A stretch of DNA of 64,000 nt from Acidobacteriota bacterium (lineage in GTDB: Bacteria > Acidobacteriota > Blastocatellia > Pyrinomonadales > Pyrinomonadaceae), in NCBI GenBank assembly GCA_020199975.1, contig JAIVJP010000284.1:37913-101912 (forward strand), read 5' to 3'. This document shows positions 9,201-18,000 of the stretch, piece after piece (positions within the stretch are counted from its first letter, which is position 1; every line of letters begins with the position of its first letter). The notes under the pieces were generated by a model. That model did no database searches, had not been told where the DNA came from, and worked only from the letters and a program-made list of their open reading frames with translations. The position numbers and the translations under genes were made by a program.

Positions 9201-9756
9201 GCTGCGTCGCAGTTTGGTTCGAGCCGGCGGAAGCCGGTAAGTCTACTTCGACTAACTCCGCTCTGATCTCGTTAGCTTGCCGGCGGTACTTATCTTTTTT
9301 CGCGGAAGGCGCAGTTTCAATGTTGTAATTTATGACGCTAAGCCGACCGCGTTGATTCTGAAATGGATCGGTTGAGGCATCGAGCTTGGTCTGGATTTGG
9401 GCGACCTGCTGATCGATCTCTTTGATTTGCGGCGTGACGTTTTCGAGCGCAGCTTTGGCTGAATCATCCAGCTTTTGATACTCAGGATCCTCTTTGACTT
9501 CTGCTTCTGTTTTGCCCGCCTGGGCCTTGATGCTTTTCAAATAGCGTGTGTAGCGGCTGACAAACTCCCGCTGGATTCCTTTCCAGGGACGCTGGCCGAT
9601 TGCTTCGTCATAGAGGGACCAGGCAAGTGAGAACGTGAGCAACAGCGCGCAGACGAGCATGATGCCGCTCGTCGAGCGACTCACGATCGGATCCCGCCCC
9701 GGAACGTCCGCTTCTCTTTTCACCAACGACTCGGTGGTTTCCGGACCCTCAGCCAC
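6214..9756 (-). CDS. Membrane-anchored eight-haem cytochrome c of the bc complex
   Basis: Probable electron-transfer subunit linking the Rieske/cytochrome b module to the oxidase. One N-terminal membrane helix (about 31-48), a charged helical region likely to be coiled coil (65-225), then eight CxxCH haem sites: CEVCH (270), CSSCH (323), CQQCH (361), CMGCH (389) and CLGCH, CAGCH, CVGCH, CLKCH near 570, 715, 860 and 1040. Each later site begins a cytochrome c-like module with a downstream Met-containing segment. At 1180 aa it is far longer than a bc1-type cytochrome c1. The last 40 residues are Arg/Lys-rich and coincide with a repeat at 6275-6318, so the C terminus has probably been altered. 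Follows cytochrome b by 88 bases. Confidence 0.9.
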   Translation of the reverse strand: MAEGPETTESLVKREADVPGRDPIVSRSTSGIMLVCALLLTFSLAWSLYDEAIGQRPWKGIQREFVSRYTRYLKSIKAQAGKTEAEVKEDPEYQKLDDSAKAALENVTPQIKEIDQQVAQIQTKLDASTDPFQNQRGRLSVINYNIETAPSAKKDKYRRQANEIRAELVEVDLPASAGSNQTATQRMNYEQLEKFYNDLRDEKARLLGQKAELLKGPSGLAKKRDDFLKHHMPGLGASQIDGLIRKMDTFDYSILPHQISVNAFDIVDRCEVCHVGAREPLDIRAEDLAPGGPGKKPDSLARAFVSHPKKDLLQIHNPDRFGCSSCHWGNGRATTSDVKGHGRHKYWLWPMFEKENTEAGCQQCHAKDRVTQGADTLNLGRDLFYQRGCMGCHRYEGFDREADNLATTRQNISQLEDQITANQKRIRIDENPPEGTSDEDAQKMLAESEALKVTNSILAARIDQLNLQSKYLMQDQKKIGPNLKDVRLKLRKEWVPQWLLDPQGFRPGTKMPTFWRFAAPSGNGPSMRDKDGEEQIQAIAAYLWQDSFDGKLPQQQRGDAAHGKELFETRGCLGCHSIGDEGNDTGGSFAANLQKVGEKANFDYIVRWIHNPRERFAPYCPKEKRDLTADDYAKHNLPYVFDTELHSRCPNDGAELQVQNMTVMPNFRLSETDARDIATYLFSLSSPPQYADASFMDRADLKDKGFGLIKQYGCAGCHEIKGFEDEQRIGKELTVEGATPIERLDFAMLTKEAEEGHDPLGLHPKEKEKPWYNHKGFFEHKITEPSIYDRGKEKDPKDRLRMPQPFLTPEWRNALTTFLLGSVGSEGSNVPSALFYNPEDQRRQDIQNGWWVIKKYNCVGCHQVQVDQRTVVMDLPFYQTPEGKDLLPPRLSSEGARVDPNWLLRFLHDPSLSGEKTPEQTRAIDNAARATASPSASPSASPKPAAQTSGHLKPQPGLDRNGVRPYLKFRMPTFNFSPNELQTLVRFFMAMSGQQEPYIKEPMAPLTEEEKLVARQMFTSGTPCLKCHITGDPAHDATAIAPNFLLAGERLKPEWTFRWLLDPSQISPGTAMPTGLFRKEGDRWVINLPNPPASATAYHDDHALLLVRYMFLLTPDEQRRLLATAPAATAGPPPTPPPVEKAENKLRRRSGETSRRLRRSKRTPLAFNGRVRATAKAPGM
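6275..6318. repeat. Short-unit repeat inside the 3' end of the cytochrome gene
   Basis: Two short tandem motifs lie side by side: ATCTACGCAATCTACGTGAG and TTCTCCGCTTCTCCGCC. They look like the intergenic tandem-unit repeats elsewhere in the window but fall in coding sequence, where they encode the basic tail of the eight-haem cytochrome. Confidence 0.55.
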
Positions 9757-9786
9757 TAAACGCGTCTCCCCTCGCCTCTCTGCTAA

Positions 9787-9841
9787 GTGGCATAGATTTT
9801 AGTCTGTGTCTTCAACGACCACAGACTGAAGGCTGTGCCAC
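9787..9841. repeat. Inverted repeat between cytochrome genes
   Basis: GTGGCATAGATTTTAGTCTG (from 9787) and the segment ending CTGAAGGCTGTGCCAC (9820-9841) are reverse complements with a few mismatches over 22 bases, separated by 11 bases. It gives a stable hairpin in the transcript between the cytochrome b C-terminal gene and the multihaem cytochrome gene. Confidence 0.75.
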
Positions 9842-9844
9842 GAT

Positions 9845-10948
9845 TTAGATGTTGAACCACGGTGTAACCCAAACGTACTTAATTGTCAGTGCCAAACGCA
9901 GTATTAGTTTCACCGGCATCGCCAGCAAAACACTGACCGCGAAAAACTGGAAGGTCAGGTATTGCAGGAGGCTCGTCCGGGCCAAAAGCTTTTGCTCAAA
10001 CGGATCCTGCGGGAACAACCGCAGCGGTCGCAGTGAAAGCTTTTTGAAATCCACCGTCATCAGCCAGTGGAAAAACAGTGCGCCCAATATAAAAAAGCCG
10101 CTGACCACCAGAAAGCCAAATATAAACTTCCACGGATCCGCAGCCAGGAATCCCAAGTGCAACGTCTTGCCTATGCGGCTTGTTGCAATCCAGTCGTGAA
10201 GGTCTACGTTTTTGTCGAACACCACGGCGTTGTGATCCCACGTCTGCCCTGGCCAGAACCAGATCCAACCGGGTCCACGGATAAAGGTCCCGATAACAAT
10301 CAGGAGGATCCACATCAGGAAGCCCCAGACAAACATGCCTACGGCAAAGCGTCTTTGCTTGAGCGTGTAGTAGCCGTTCCCGAGCGGATTGGAATCCACG
10401 TAAGGGAAAACCATCAACCCAACCATGATGAGCGAAGGCATTACCACGCCGGCAATCCACGGATCGAAATAAACCAGCATCTCCTGCAACCCGAGGAAAT
10501 ACCACGGCGCCTTCGATGGATTCATTGTCAGATTTGGATTGGCGGGTTCTTCCAACGGTGCATTAAGAACTATCGACCACACAAAAAGGACGAAGGTAAC
10601 AATCACCGCCGCCAGAAATTCTATGCGCACAAGGTAAGGCCAAACGTGAATTTCTTTGGCCCAACCCGGCCGCCAGGGCTCGGTCTTGCGATGACTGGTC
10701 TTGGAAAGTTTGGGATCCTGCTCGAGGGCCACAATCAAACGATCGTTGTCGCGGGACTGCTTGATTCCAAGCCAGGTAAAAAATGGCACCAGAAACAACA
10801 TCGCAACGATGGGAACGTTGTCCGGCGCCGATGAAATTTTCCAAAGTTGATGCCAGTCTTCCACAAAGAACACGGCAAGCAGCACTAGCGCGACCACCGC
10901 GCCGAGCGTGATCAACGTACCTTTGCTGAGACTGAATCGACCTGCCAT
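9845..10948 (-). CDS. Cytochrome b, C-terminal subunit (subunit IV-like)
   Basis: Second half of a split cytochrome b. 367 aa. After an N-terminal helix and a cytoplasmic segment, the quinol-site loop is seen as KAPWYFLGLQEMLVYFDPW near residue 150, replacing the PEWY of mitochondrial bc1. This variant is shared with many Acidobacteriota, Planctomycetota and Deinococcus enzymes (family knowledge). Several more helices follow than in plant-type subunit IV, including FLVVSGFFILGALFFHWL. It follows the N-terminal cytochrome b gene by 220 bases containing a repeat. Confidence 0.9.
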   Translation of the reverse strand: MAGRFSLSKGTLITLGAVVALVLLAVFFVEDWHQLWKISSAPDNVPIVAMLFLVPFFTWLGIKQSRDNDRLIVALEQDPKLSKTSHRKTEPWRPGWAKEIHVWPYLVRIEFLAAVIVTFVLFVWSIVLNAPLEEPANPNLTMNPSKAPWYFLGLQEMLVYFDPWIAGVVMPSLIMVGLMVFPYVDSNPLGNGYYTLKQRRFAVGMFVWGFLMWILLIVIGTFIRGPGWIWFWPGQTWDHNAVVFDKNVDLHDWIATSRIGKTLHLGFLAADPWKFIFGFLVVSGFFILGALFFHWLMTVDFKKLSLRPLRLFPQDPFEQKLLARTSLLQYLTFQFFAVSVLLAMPVKLILRLALTIKYVWVTPWFNI

Positions 10949-11015
10949 TAATCAAACACTCTAGGTACAGAACACTGTGCCACTAATCAAACACTCGAGA
11001 TGCGTAACCTCATGG

Positions 11016-11080
11016 TTGGGGAGGGTGGTTTACTCTCGTTGAATGACACTCAAGCCGAGCGGGGGCAAGCCGCCCTTCCC
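11016..11080. repeat. Degenerate inverted repeat, GGGGGCAAGCCGCCC family, copy 1
   Basis: GGTTGGGGAGGGTGGTTTAC and AGCGGGGGCAAGCCGCCCTT are imperfect reverse complements. The right arm and the roughly 35 bases after it resemble the left end of the element at 13960-14096 (both continue CCTGnAG... GCTTGAnTCATT), so they are copies of one family. Confidence 0.55.
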
Positions 11081-11168
11081 TACCTGCAGCTTCTCTTGCT
11101 TGAATCATTCTTTGTTGTTCTATGGAGCCTCCAATCAAATCTTTCGCGCTACCTCTTCTTTGCCGGCG

Positions 11169-12098
11169 TTATTTCTTCTTGATCGCTTTCATCTCCGATT
11201 CAAGCATTACGGGAGCCGGTCCCGAGATGCCGCCGTCTTTGCGTATACGCCAGAAATGCACCGCCATAAAGATCGATGCGACGAGCGGAATACCGATGCA
11301 ATGCCAGATGTAGGAACGCAACAGTGCGTTCGAGTCAACTATAGAACCTCCCAATAGCCCAAATCGCACGTCGTTAAAAGGGGTCATGCCCAGTTGCACT
11401 CCGAATGGCCCTTCCGAACCGAGCATCGGTGTGGCGCGGGCCATATTTGTGCCGACTGTTACCGCCCAAAAACCAAGCTGATCGTCGGGTAGCAAATAAC
11501 CCGTGAAGGAGAGCAACAAGGTGAGCACCAACAAAACAACGCCCACGCACCAGTTAAATTCGCGGGGACGTTTGTACGAACCAGTCAACACGACGCGGAA
11601 CATATGCAGCCAGGTCGTGATAACCATTAAGTGCGCTGCCCAACGATGCATGTTCCTGAGGAGCTTGCCAAAAGGGACATCGTGCTCGAGATACAGAATG
11701 TCGCGAAAGGCGTCGGCCTTCGTCGGATGGTAGTAGAACATCAGCAGTACGCCCGTGAAGGTAAGCACAATGAAAAGATAGAAGGTTATGCCGCCCATGC
11801 CCCAGGTGAACGGATAGCGCACTGCATCGCGATTGATCTTTGCAGGATGCAGGTGCAAAAAGACGTTTGAAAGAACTGCCAGAGAGCGATTGCGCGGATC
11901 GGAACGATCGTGCGAGACGCGAAAGATCGATTTCCAAAGCTGCGTATCCTGCGGATCTGCGTATCCCTTGACCTCCTCGATCGCGCGCTGCTTGAGCGCA
12001 GTGCTGCTTTCCTTGACTCGTCCAACCAGGCTGGCACTGCCGGGCTTTTCACCGGTAGTCAGTTCTTCAGTGGACTTCTTGTCTGGGTTCTCTTCCAT
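11169..12098 (-). CDS. Cytochrome b, N-terminal subunit (cytochrome b6-like)
   Basis: Binds the two b haems of a Rieske/cytochrome b quinol-oxidising complex. 309 aa. A soluble N-terminal extension of about 90 residues precedes four helices. Haem ligands are seen in NMHRWAAHLMVITTWLHMFR (first pair) and WHCIGIPLVASIFMAVHFWR (second pair), each with the His-x13-His spacing. The conserved FTGYLLPDDQLGFWAVTVG loop and its Pro/Asp are intact. The split arrangement matches b6f-like complexes rather than fused bc1 cytochrome b. It starts 9 bases after the Rieske gene. Confidence 0.95.
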   Translation of the reverse strand: MEENPDKKSTEELTTGEKPGSASLVGRVKESSTALKQRAIEEVKGYADPQDTQLWKSIFRVSHDRSDPRNRSLAVLSNVFLHLHPAKINRDAVRYPFTWGMGGITFYLFIVLTFTGVLLMFYYHPTKADAFRDILYLEHDVPFGKLLRNMHRWAAHLMVITTWLHMFRVVLTGSYKRPREFNWCVGVVLLVLTLLLSFTGYLLPDDQLGFWAVTVGTNMARATPMLGSEGPFGVQLGMTPFNDVRFGLLGGSIVDSNALLRSYIWHCIGIPLVASIFMAVHFWRIRKDGGISGPAPVMLESEMKAIKKK

Positions 12099-12106
12099 GA
12101 TTTCTT

Positions 12107-12772
12107 CTAAAGCGGAATATAGGCGCCGGGCTCATTGAATTCGTTTTTTTCTCCCTTTGGCCACACATAGAGCTTGCTGATATCCACAACGATCTGTCCT
12201 TCAGCGTCGAGCTCAACGTGCGCGCGGTCCATCGGCCGCGGGGCCGGTCCTTCAAAGTTGATACCTTCGCTGTCGTAACCACTGCCATGGCAGGGACACT
12301 TGAACTTGTTTTCGCTTGCCTTCCAGTCAGGCGTGCAACCCAGATGGGTGCAACGCGCATAGATCACAAACATGCGATCGGAAGTCTTATCTACCCAGAT
12401 TCGGTACTGCTGTTGCCACTTGGTATCCACGCCAAGCGCGTAGTCGGCTGGAAAACCAACGCGGAACACGCTGGACGGTTCAAGGATTGAGCGTGGCAGG
12501 AAAAACCGAAGAAACATCAGGAAGCACGTCGTAAGAAATCCGACAATGCTCGCCCAAACTATCCGCCGCCGCATTTTGTTAACCGGAGGATCGGGTGTGC
12601 TCTCGACCACAGCACCCACCGGCTTTGCTGCGCTGCCGGAAACTGCACGAGCGGGTGGCGCGGCTGCGGGAGGGGGTCCAGGCGCAGCCGGCCCGGCACC
12701 TGCAGGCGCCTGGGCCGTCGGCGTGCTCGGCACTTCGCCCGCGGACGACTGCGGATCAATCCGAGTATCCAC
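12107..12772 (-). CDS. Rieske [2Fe-2S] protein of the cytochrome bc complex
   Basis: Takes one electron from quinol at the cytochrome b Qo site and hands it to the cytochrome c subunit. 221 aa. An Ala/Pro-rich N terminus (1-55) leads to one membrane helix (about 69-92). The Rieske fold has both cluster boxes intact: CTHLGC (Cys, His) and CPCHGS (Cys, His), with the extra Cys pair that forms the stabilising disulfide. GTG at 12772 is the start, behind a GGGAGG ribosome site. It is the first gene of the respiratory operon. Confidence 0.95.
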   Translation of the reverse strand: MDTRIDPQSSAGEVPSTPTAQAPAGAGPAAPGPPPAAAPPARAVSGSAAKPVGAVVESTPDPPVNKMRRRIVWASIVGFLTTCFLMFLRFFLPRSILEPSSVFRVGFPADYALGVDTKWQQQYRIWVDKTSDRMFVIYARCTHLGCTPDWKASENKFKCPCHGSGYDSEGINFEGPAPRPMDRAHVELDAEGQIVVDISKLYVWPKGEKNEFNEPGAYIPL

Positions 12773-12998
12773 TACCCTCGACCTCCCTCAATTGAGTTCC
12801 GAAGATACACTTCAACCGAACTCACAGAGTGAAATATACAATTCCCCGCCATGCAGGGATCACCCTCTGCGCACGAACACGATATTCGTCTATACATGAA
12901 GAACCCGTGCCAATAAATGTCTTATGAATCGCGGCGCGGTGCGTATTTATAACCCGTTTCAGGAATTACTGGCAAGAAGTTTTCTGATTTCGGGAACC

Positions 12999-13949
12999 TC
13001 AGCGGGGACAACGTATGCGAAGCGCGCGCGGAACGATTTGAAAAGTCGCGGGCAGAAACCCCGGCAGTTCACCGTCAAGTTCAAGTTGAATACGCTGATC
13101 CTTATCGATCGGACTGGCCGTAATTTTAGCGGCCAGCGCATGTTGAACTTCAGGCATACTCAAATGCGCACCAAAATATAATAGAGGTGCATTAGCGAGT
13201 ATTCGGCTTAAGCTCAGATCCCCAATACTAACGACGTCAAACTTGCCGTCGGTCAGCTTTGCATCAGGCGCTATCTTCATCCCGCCGCCGAAATACTTGG
13301 CATTCGCAACGCAAAGATTTGCCACCGTCGTCCGCTGCGCTGATTTGTCGTCAAGCTGAATTAACACGCGTGTAGGTTTCATTCGGGCCGCGCTTTGTAG
13401 CATGGCCGAGCCAAATGAAAAGCGGCTCGTTAGCCAGCGCGGCGCTTTCGCCGGCAGCCACTGAGGTCGCCCGGCTTTTACGCGGGCGATTACGTCTGCA
13501 CTCATTCCAAACGATGCGACACCAAGAAAATAACGCGTTTCCTGTTCGACGCTGCCGGTAGTGTAGGAAGCACGGCCCACATCAATGCTACGAGTTTGAC
13601 CATCCCGCAAAATCACGGCGGCTGCTCCGGCACGGTTCGGAATATCAATAGTGCGGCGAAAATCGCCTCCGGTGCCGCTGGGTAGAATTCCCAGCTCTGC
13701 GTCGCATCCGGAAGCAAGGATCCCATTAGCGACTTCAGAAATCGTGCCATCCCCGCCGCACGCGATAATTAGTTTCGTTCCCTTGCGCGCCGCGTCGGCC
13801 GCTATCTCGATTCCTTCGGCTGGTTTGGTCGTTAACGCCGGTTGGAAAGGGCCAAAGTTGGCCCTTAACTCGCTGGCAATCTTCGGCCAAGCATCGGCTG
13901 TAGCGCCGCCGGCAGAAGCAGGATTGATGATGACTAAGGGGAGCGACAT
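12999..13949 (-). CDS. Diacylglycerol kinase-like lipid kinase (YegS/DagK family)
   Basis: Phosphorylates a lipid or sphingosine-like alcohol using ATP; exact substrate unknown. The nucleotide-binding signature ACGGDGTISEVANGIL lies near residue 75, then GILPSGTGGDFRRTI, both hallmarks of the DAGK catalytic domain. The N terminus MSLPLVIINPASAGG is the family's typical start. The ATG at 13949 is chosen over an upstream ATG at 13970 because the extra seven residues would be encoded by the repeat that begins at 13960. Stands alone, convergent with nothing, about 150 bases after the acyltransferase gene. Confidence 0.9.
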   Translation of the reverse strand: MSLPLVIINPASAGGATADAWPKIASELRANFGPFQPALTTKPAEGIEIAADAARKGTKLIIACGGDGTISEVANGILASGCDAELGILPSGTGGDFRRTIDIPNRAGAAAVILRDGQTRSIDVGRASYTTGSVEQETRYFLGVASFGMSADVIARVKAGRPQWLPAKAPRWLTSRFSFGSAMLQSAARMKPTRVLIQLDDKSAQRTTVANLCVANAKYFGGGMKIAPDAKLTDGKFDVVSIGDLSLSRILANAPLLYFGAHLSMPEVQHALAAKITASPIDKDQRIQLELDGELPGFLPATFQIVPRALRIRCPR

Positions 13950-13959
13950 TTTAACGCTT

Positions 13960-14096
13960 AGCGGGGGCATGCCCGCCTTACCGACCTGTAGACTCCTTAC
14001 TAGCTTGATTCATTGCGTCTTGAGAGACTTTCCATCTCGGGTTAACAAAATTCAACTACTATCAGCTCTAGGTTGGGAAGGCGGGCTTGCCCCGCT
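13960..14096. repeat. Inverted-repeat element, GGGGGCATGCCCGCC family, copy 2
   Basis: Arms at 13960-13987 (AGCGGGGGCATGCCCGCCTT start) and 14070-14096 (ending GGCTTGCCCCGCT) are reverse complements with few mismatches, with an 82-base interior. The element exactly fills the gap between the acyltransferase and lipid kinase genes. Size and structure resemble a short non-autonomous mobile or REP element. Confidence 0.75.
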
Positions 14097-14097
14097 C

Positions 14098-15027
14098 TTA
14101 TTCTCTCCCGAGACTCAATCGACGATCTTCTTCACCCAGCTCCGCAATCTTGCTCATGGCAAACTTGGAGATCTCTCTGTACGTTCGTGCCCGGTCCTTG
14201 CGCGACAAGTAATCACTCAAGTCGAGTTGAGGTCCAAAATGGATGCGAATCTTTTCGCCGCCGGTCCAGTTCCCCATCACCTGCTTCGGCAAATCGTTTC
14301 CCAGGCCGGCAATAAAAACCGGAACGACTTGCGGCGCAGCGTCCTTGATCAGTTTGCCGACCCCTGGCTGCGCCGGCAGAAATGAATATGGATCGGAGCT
14401 TTTGTTACGGGTACCCTCGGGGTGAAAACCGATAATATTGCCCGCACCCTGGCGACAAAGGCTTGTAAGTAACGCAAACGAATACTTATCAAACGCTCGC
14501 CTGTTTACCAGCGGTTTCTCACCCGAAGCGAAGAACGGCGGGTACATGGACCACCAGCCCATTACCAGATTCACAAACAATCCTAACGGCCCCTGGTAGA
14601 AAAAGCGGCCGCGCACTGGAAAGAAAAGCTGTTTCCGCCACTGTGTGTTGCGAAAGAGTACCGTCGATACGGTATACATATCGAAAAACGAACGATGGTT
14701 TGCGACCAGCAGAACAGGCCGCTTCGGAGAAAGCGCGTGAACATTCTCCAAACCGTAAACCTGCATCAGGTTGTAAGTAGAAAAATGGATCCATCCGGCA
14801 CCAAAGACTCTTTGGCACCAGGTCCAAAACCGTTTCCAGTTTCCCTGATTCATCCGAGATACGAGATTGAAGGCGAATCGTTCGAAAGATGATAAGACAG
14901 CAAATTCTTCAGGCGTGGGTTCGGGGAATAGTCCAATGTCCAAAGTCGAAAGTCCAAAATCTTTGTCGCGTGACTTCACTTCTACTTCGGAAGATGCTCG
15001 CGGCACAGGACTTTGGACTTTGGACAT
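14098..15027 (-). CDS. 1-acyl-glycerol-3-phosphate acyltransferase-like protein (PlsC family)
   Basis: Probable membrane acyltransferase of phospholipid synthesis. The catalytic NHRSFFDMY (HxxxxD) is seen near residue 110, and the acceptor-binding FHPEGTR near 195. The N-terminal 35 residues (up to LSTLDIGLF) are translated from an inverted repeat at 14928-15035, so the start is uncertain. ATG at 15027, directly after the metH stop, is the first plausible start; the ATG in SRMNQGNWK is the next. The product is 309 aa from 15027, with real homology probably beginning around EEFAVLSSFERFAFN. Follows metH in the same direction. Confidence 0.85.
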   Translation of the reverse strand: MSKVQSPVPRASSEVEVKSRDKDFGLSTLDIGLFPEPTPEEFAVLSSFERFAFNLVSRMNQGNWKRFWTWCQRVFGAGWIHFSTYNLMQVYGLENVHALSPKRPVLLVANHRSFFDMYTVSTVLFRNTQWRKQLFFPVRGRFFYQGPLGLFVNLVMGWWSMYPPFFASGEKPLVNRRAFDKYSFALLTSLCRQGAGNIIGFHPEGTRNKSSDPYSFLPAQPGVGKLIKDAAPQVVPVFIAGLGNDLPKQVMGNWTGGEKIRIHFGPQLDLSDYLSRKDRARTYREISKFAMSKIAELGEEDRRLSLGRE

Positions 15028-15035
15028 TGGACTAT
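14928..15035. repeat. Inverted repeat with tandem AAAGTCC units spanning the plsC start
   Basis: Arms 14928-14955 and 15008-15035 match as reverse complements at all but one of 28 positions. Each contains tandem 7-base units (AAAGTCC, AATGTCC). The right arm starts two bases after the metH stop codon and carries the ATG proposed for plsC; the element is read as codons 1-34. Confidence 0.9.
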
Positions 15036-15037
15036 CT

Positions 15038-18000
15038 TTAGTCGATCGAAAAGTATTTCGCTTCCGGGTGATGAACAATGATGGCGGAAGTGGATTGCTC
15101 AGGCTCGAGTTGAAATTCTTCACTTAGTTCTACATCGATGCGGCCTGGTTCGAGCAGTTCGAAAAGTTTCGCCTGGTCTTCAAGATTGGGACAAGCCGGG
15201 TAACCAAAACTAAAACGTGAACCCTGATATTGCTGGCGGAAAAGCTTGTTTATATCGGCTGCATCGTCGTCGGCAATGCCCAACTCCTCGCGAATGCGCT
15301 TGTGCCAAAATTCAGCAAGGGCCTCGGCGCCTTCTACGCTTAGCCCATGGAAATAAAGATAGTTGGCGTAGTTGTCGCTTTTGAACAGCTCATGCGCGTA
15401 CTCACTGGCACGACGCCCCATGGTAACGAGGTGGAATGCAACTACATCCATGCGGCCCGATTCTACGGACGCAAAAAAGTCGGCCAGGCAAAGGTGCTTT
15501 GACGCAGGCTGGCGCGGAAAAGTGAAACGCAGACGCTCAATTTTCTGATCGTCCTCGTAAACTATCAGGTCATTACCCGATGATTGCGCGGGAAAATATC
15601 CGTAAACAACCTGCGGCAGTAATAGCTGTTCGCGCTTACTTCTTTCTATGAGCCCTTCATAAATAGGACGCACCGTCTCGCGCACAAGTGATTGATATTC
15701 TTCCGCCGGTCTGCGTCCCTGTTTGAACTGCCACTGCCCTTTAAACAGGGCGGTTTCATTCACGAAGGAAAACACGTCGTCAAGATCGATATTGTCGACC
15801 ACACGGGAACCGTAAAACGGAGCTTGAGGAATCAGGACATCGGTGCGAATCGCGGAGCGCGTCGTGTGCCTCGTATCGCCGTCGCTTATTGCTCCGCGCG
15901 GCTTTGCTCTCTTACTGATGCCGAGCTTCGCTTCCTCTCCGACGCGATCTTCTATGTCTTCAGTCTGCTCGCCCTGGGTGGCGCCCGCTGCCGCTGCCGC
16001 CTTCGTAAGATCCGCAGTGATTACTTGTTCGCCGTTACCGCCGACGAGCTTATCCATCGTGTGTAATCCGGCAAATGCATCACCGGCATAGTAAAGGCTG
16101 CCTTTATAGATAGACTTCAGATCCTCGTCTACGTAGCGACGGGTCAATGCTGCGCCTCCAAGAATTACCGGCACGGTTATGCCGCGCTCGTTCATGAGAT
16201 CGAGATTGTCCTTCATGATCAAAGTAGACTTTACCAGCAACCCACTCATGCCAATCGCGTCCGCCTGGTGTTCCTCCTGCGCCTGGAGAATATTGTCAAT
16301 GGGCTGCTTGATGCCGAGATTTATTACTTTGTAACCGTTGTTGGTGAGAATGATGTCGACAAGGTTTTTCCCAATGTCGTGAACGTCGCCTTTGACAGTG
16401 GCGAGCACCAAGGTGCCCTTCGCCGTTGCCCCACCCTTCTTCTCCATAAAAGGTTCCAGAAAACGCACGGCCGCTTTCATCGCTTCCGCTGACTGCAGGA
16501 CGAACGGTAGCTGCATCTGCCCGCTACCAAAGAGATCGCCGACGACTTTCATACCCCCAAGCAGGATATTGTTGATGATATCGAGCGCGGGATATGCTTC
16601 CAGCGCCGTGGTGAGTTCTGCTTCCAACCCGATCTTTTCGCCGTCGATGATGTGATTCTTAAGACGTTCTTCAACAGTCGCACCCTTGGATTCCTTCTTC
16701 GCGGCCTTACTCTTCACGTTTTCAAACAATGTCGTGAACGCGGTCAGCGGATCATAAGTACAAACATCTCCCTCAAACTCGCGCCGGTCGTAGATCAAGT
16801 CACGCGCGACTTTCAGCTCCTGTTCACCGATTCGATTCAGCGGTTCAATCTTGCTGGCGTTAACTATTGCGGCATCCAGGCCAGCTTCTACTGCGTCGTG
16901 GAGAAACACGGAGTTTAATACGACACGAGAAGCCGGATTCAATCCAAATGAGATGTTGGAGACGCCGAGAATTGTGAAACAGCCGGTTAATTCCTTTTTA
17001 ATTCGACGGATTCCTTCGATTGTCTCCAGCGCGTTGCGGCGGTCCTCTTCAATGCCGGTCGATATCGGAAGTGCTAACGGATCGAAGAAGATGTCACTGG
17101 CCGGAAGACCTAATTCACCTGTTGCCTGTTCGTACGCTCGTTTGGCGATGGCAAATTTCCCATCAGCAGTTCGCGCCATCCCCTCTTCATCGATTGTTCC
17201 AATGACAACGCTGGCGCCGTAGCGCTTCGCGAGATCAATGACTTTCGTGAAACGCGGCACGCCGTCTTCATAATTCGTCGAATTCAGAATGCTCTTACCA
17301 CCGGCGTGCTGCAGACCGGCTTCCATCTTCTCCCACTCGGTGGAGTCAAACATCAGCGGCAGCTTGATATTTGTTACAAGTCGTGAGGCAAGCTGGTGCA
17401 TATCCTTCTCGCCATTGCGGCCCACGAAGTCGACGTTCACGTCCAACACGTGTGCGCCTTCGCGCTCCTGCTCTTTTGCCAAAGCAACCAGTCCATCCCA
17501 ATTTTCGGCGTTGAGCAGGTCGCGCATCTTCTTAGAGCCGCTGGCGTTTACTCGCTCGCCTACAATTAGAAACGAGGCATCCTGCACATACGGTTGTTGA
17601 AAATAGATCGACGAAGCAGCCGGGATAAGTTTTGCGTCGCGGCTCTTCGGTGAAATGCGCTGCATTGCTTCGACCACTAACTTCAGATGAGCTGGCGTCG
17701 TGCCGCAGCAACCACCAACCACGTTCACACCGAAGTCACTGGCAAAGTGAATGACTTGATTCGTGAAAGTCTCCGGGGTCTCGTCGTAATGCATTTTGCC
17801 TTCAACCACAGAAGGCAATCCGGCGTTAGGCAGCACCGACACTGGCAGCGGGGCGTTCTCGCACAGGTAGCGAATGCTTTCGGTCATGTGTCGCGGACCG
17901 GTCCCACAGTTCATACCGATTACATCGATCGGAAATGGAGCCAACGCAGTTAGTGCGGCACCAATCTCGGTCCCATTGAGCATCGTGCCAAACACCTCGA

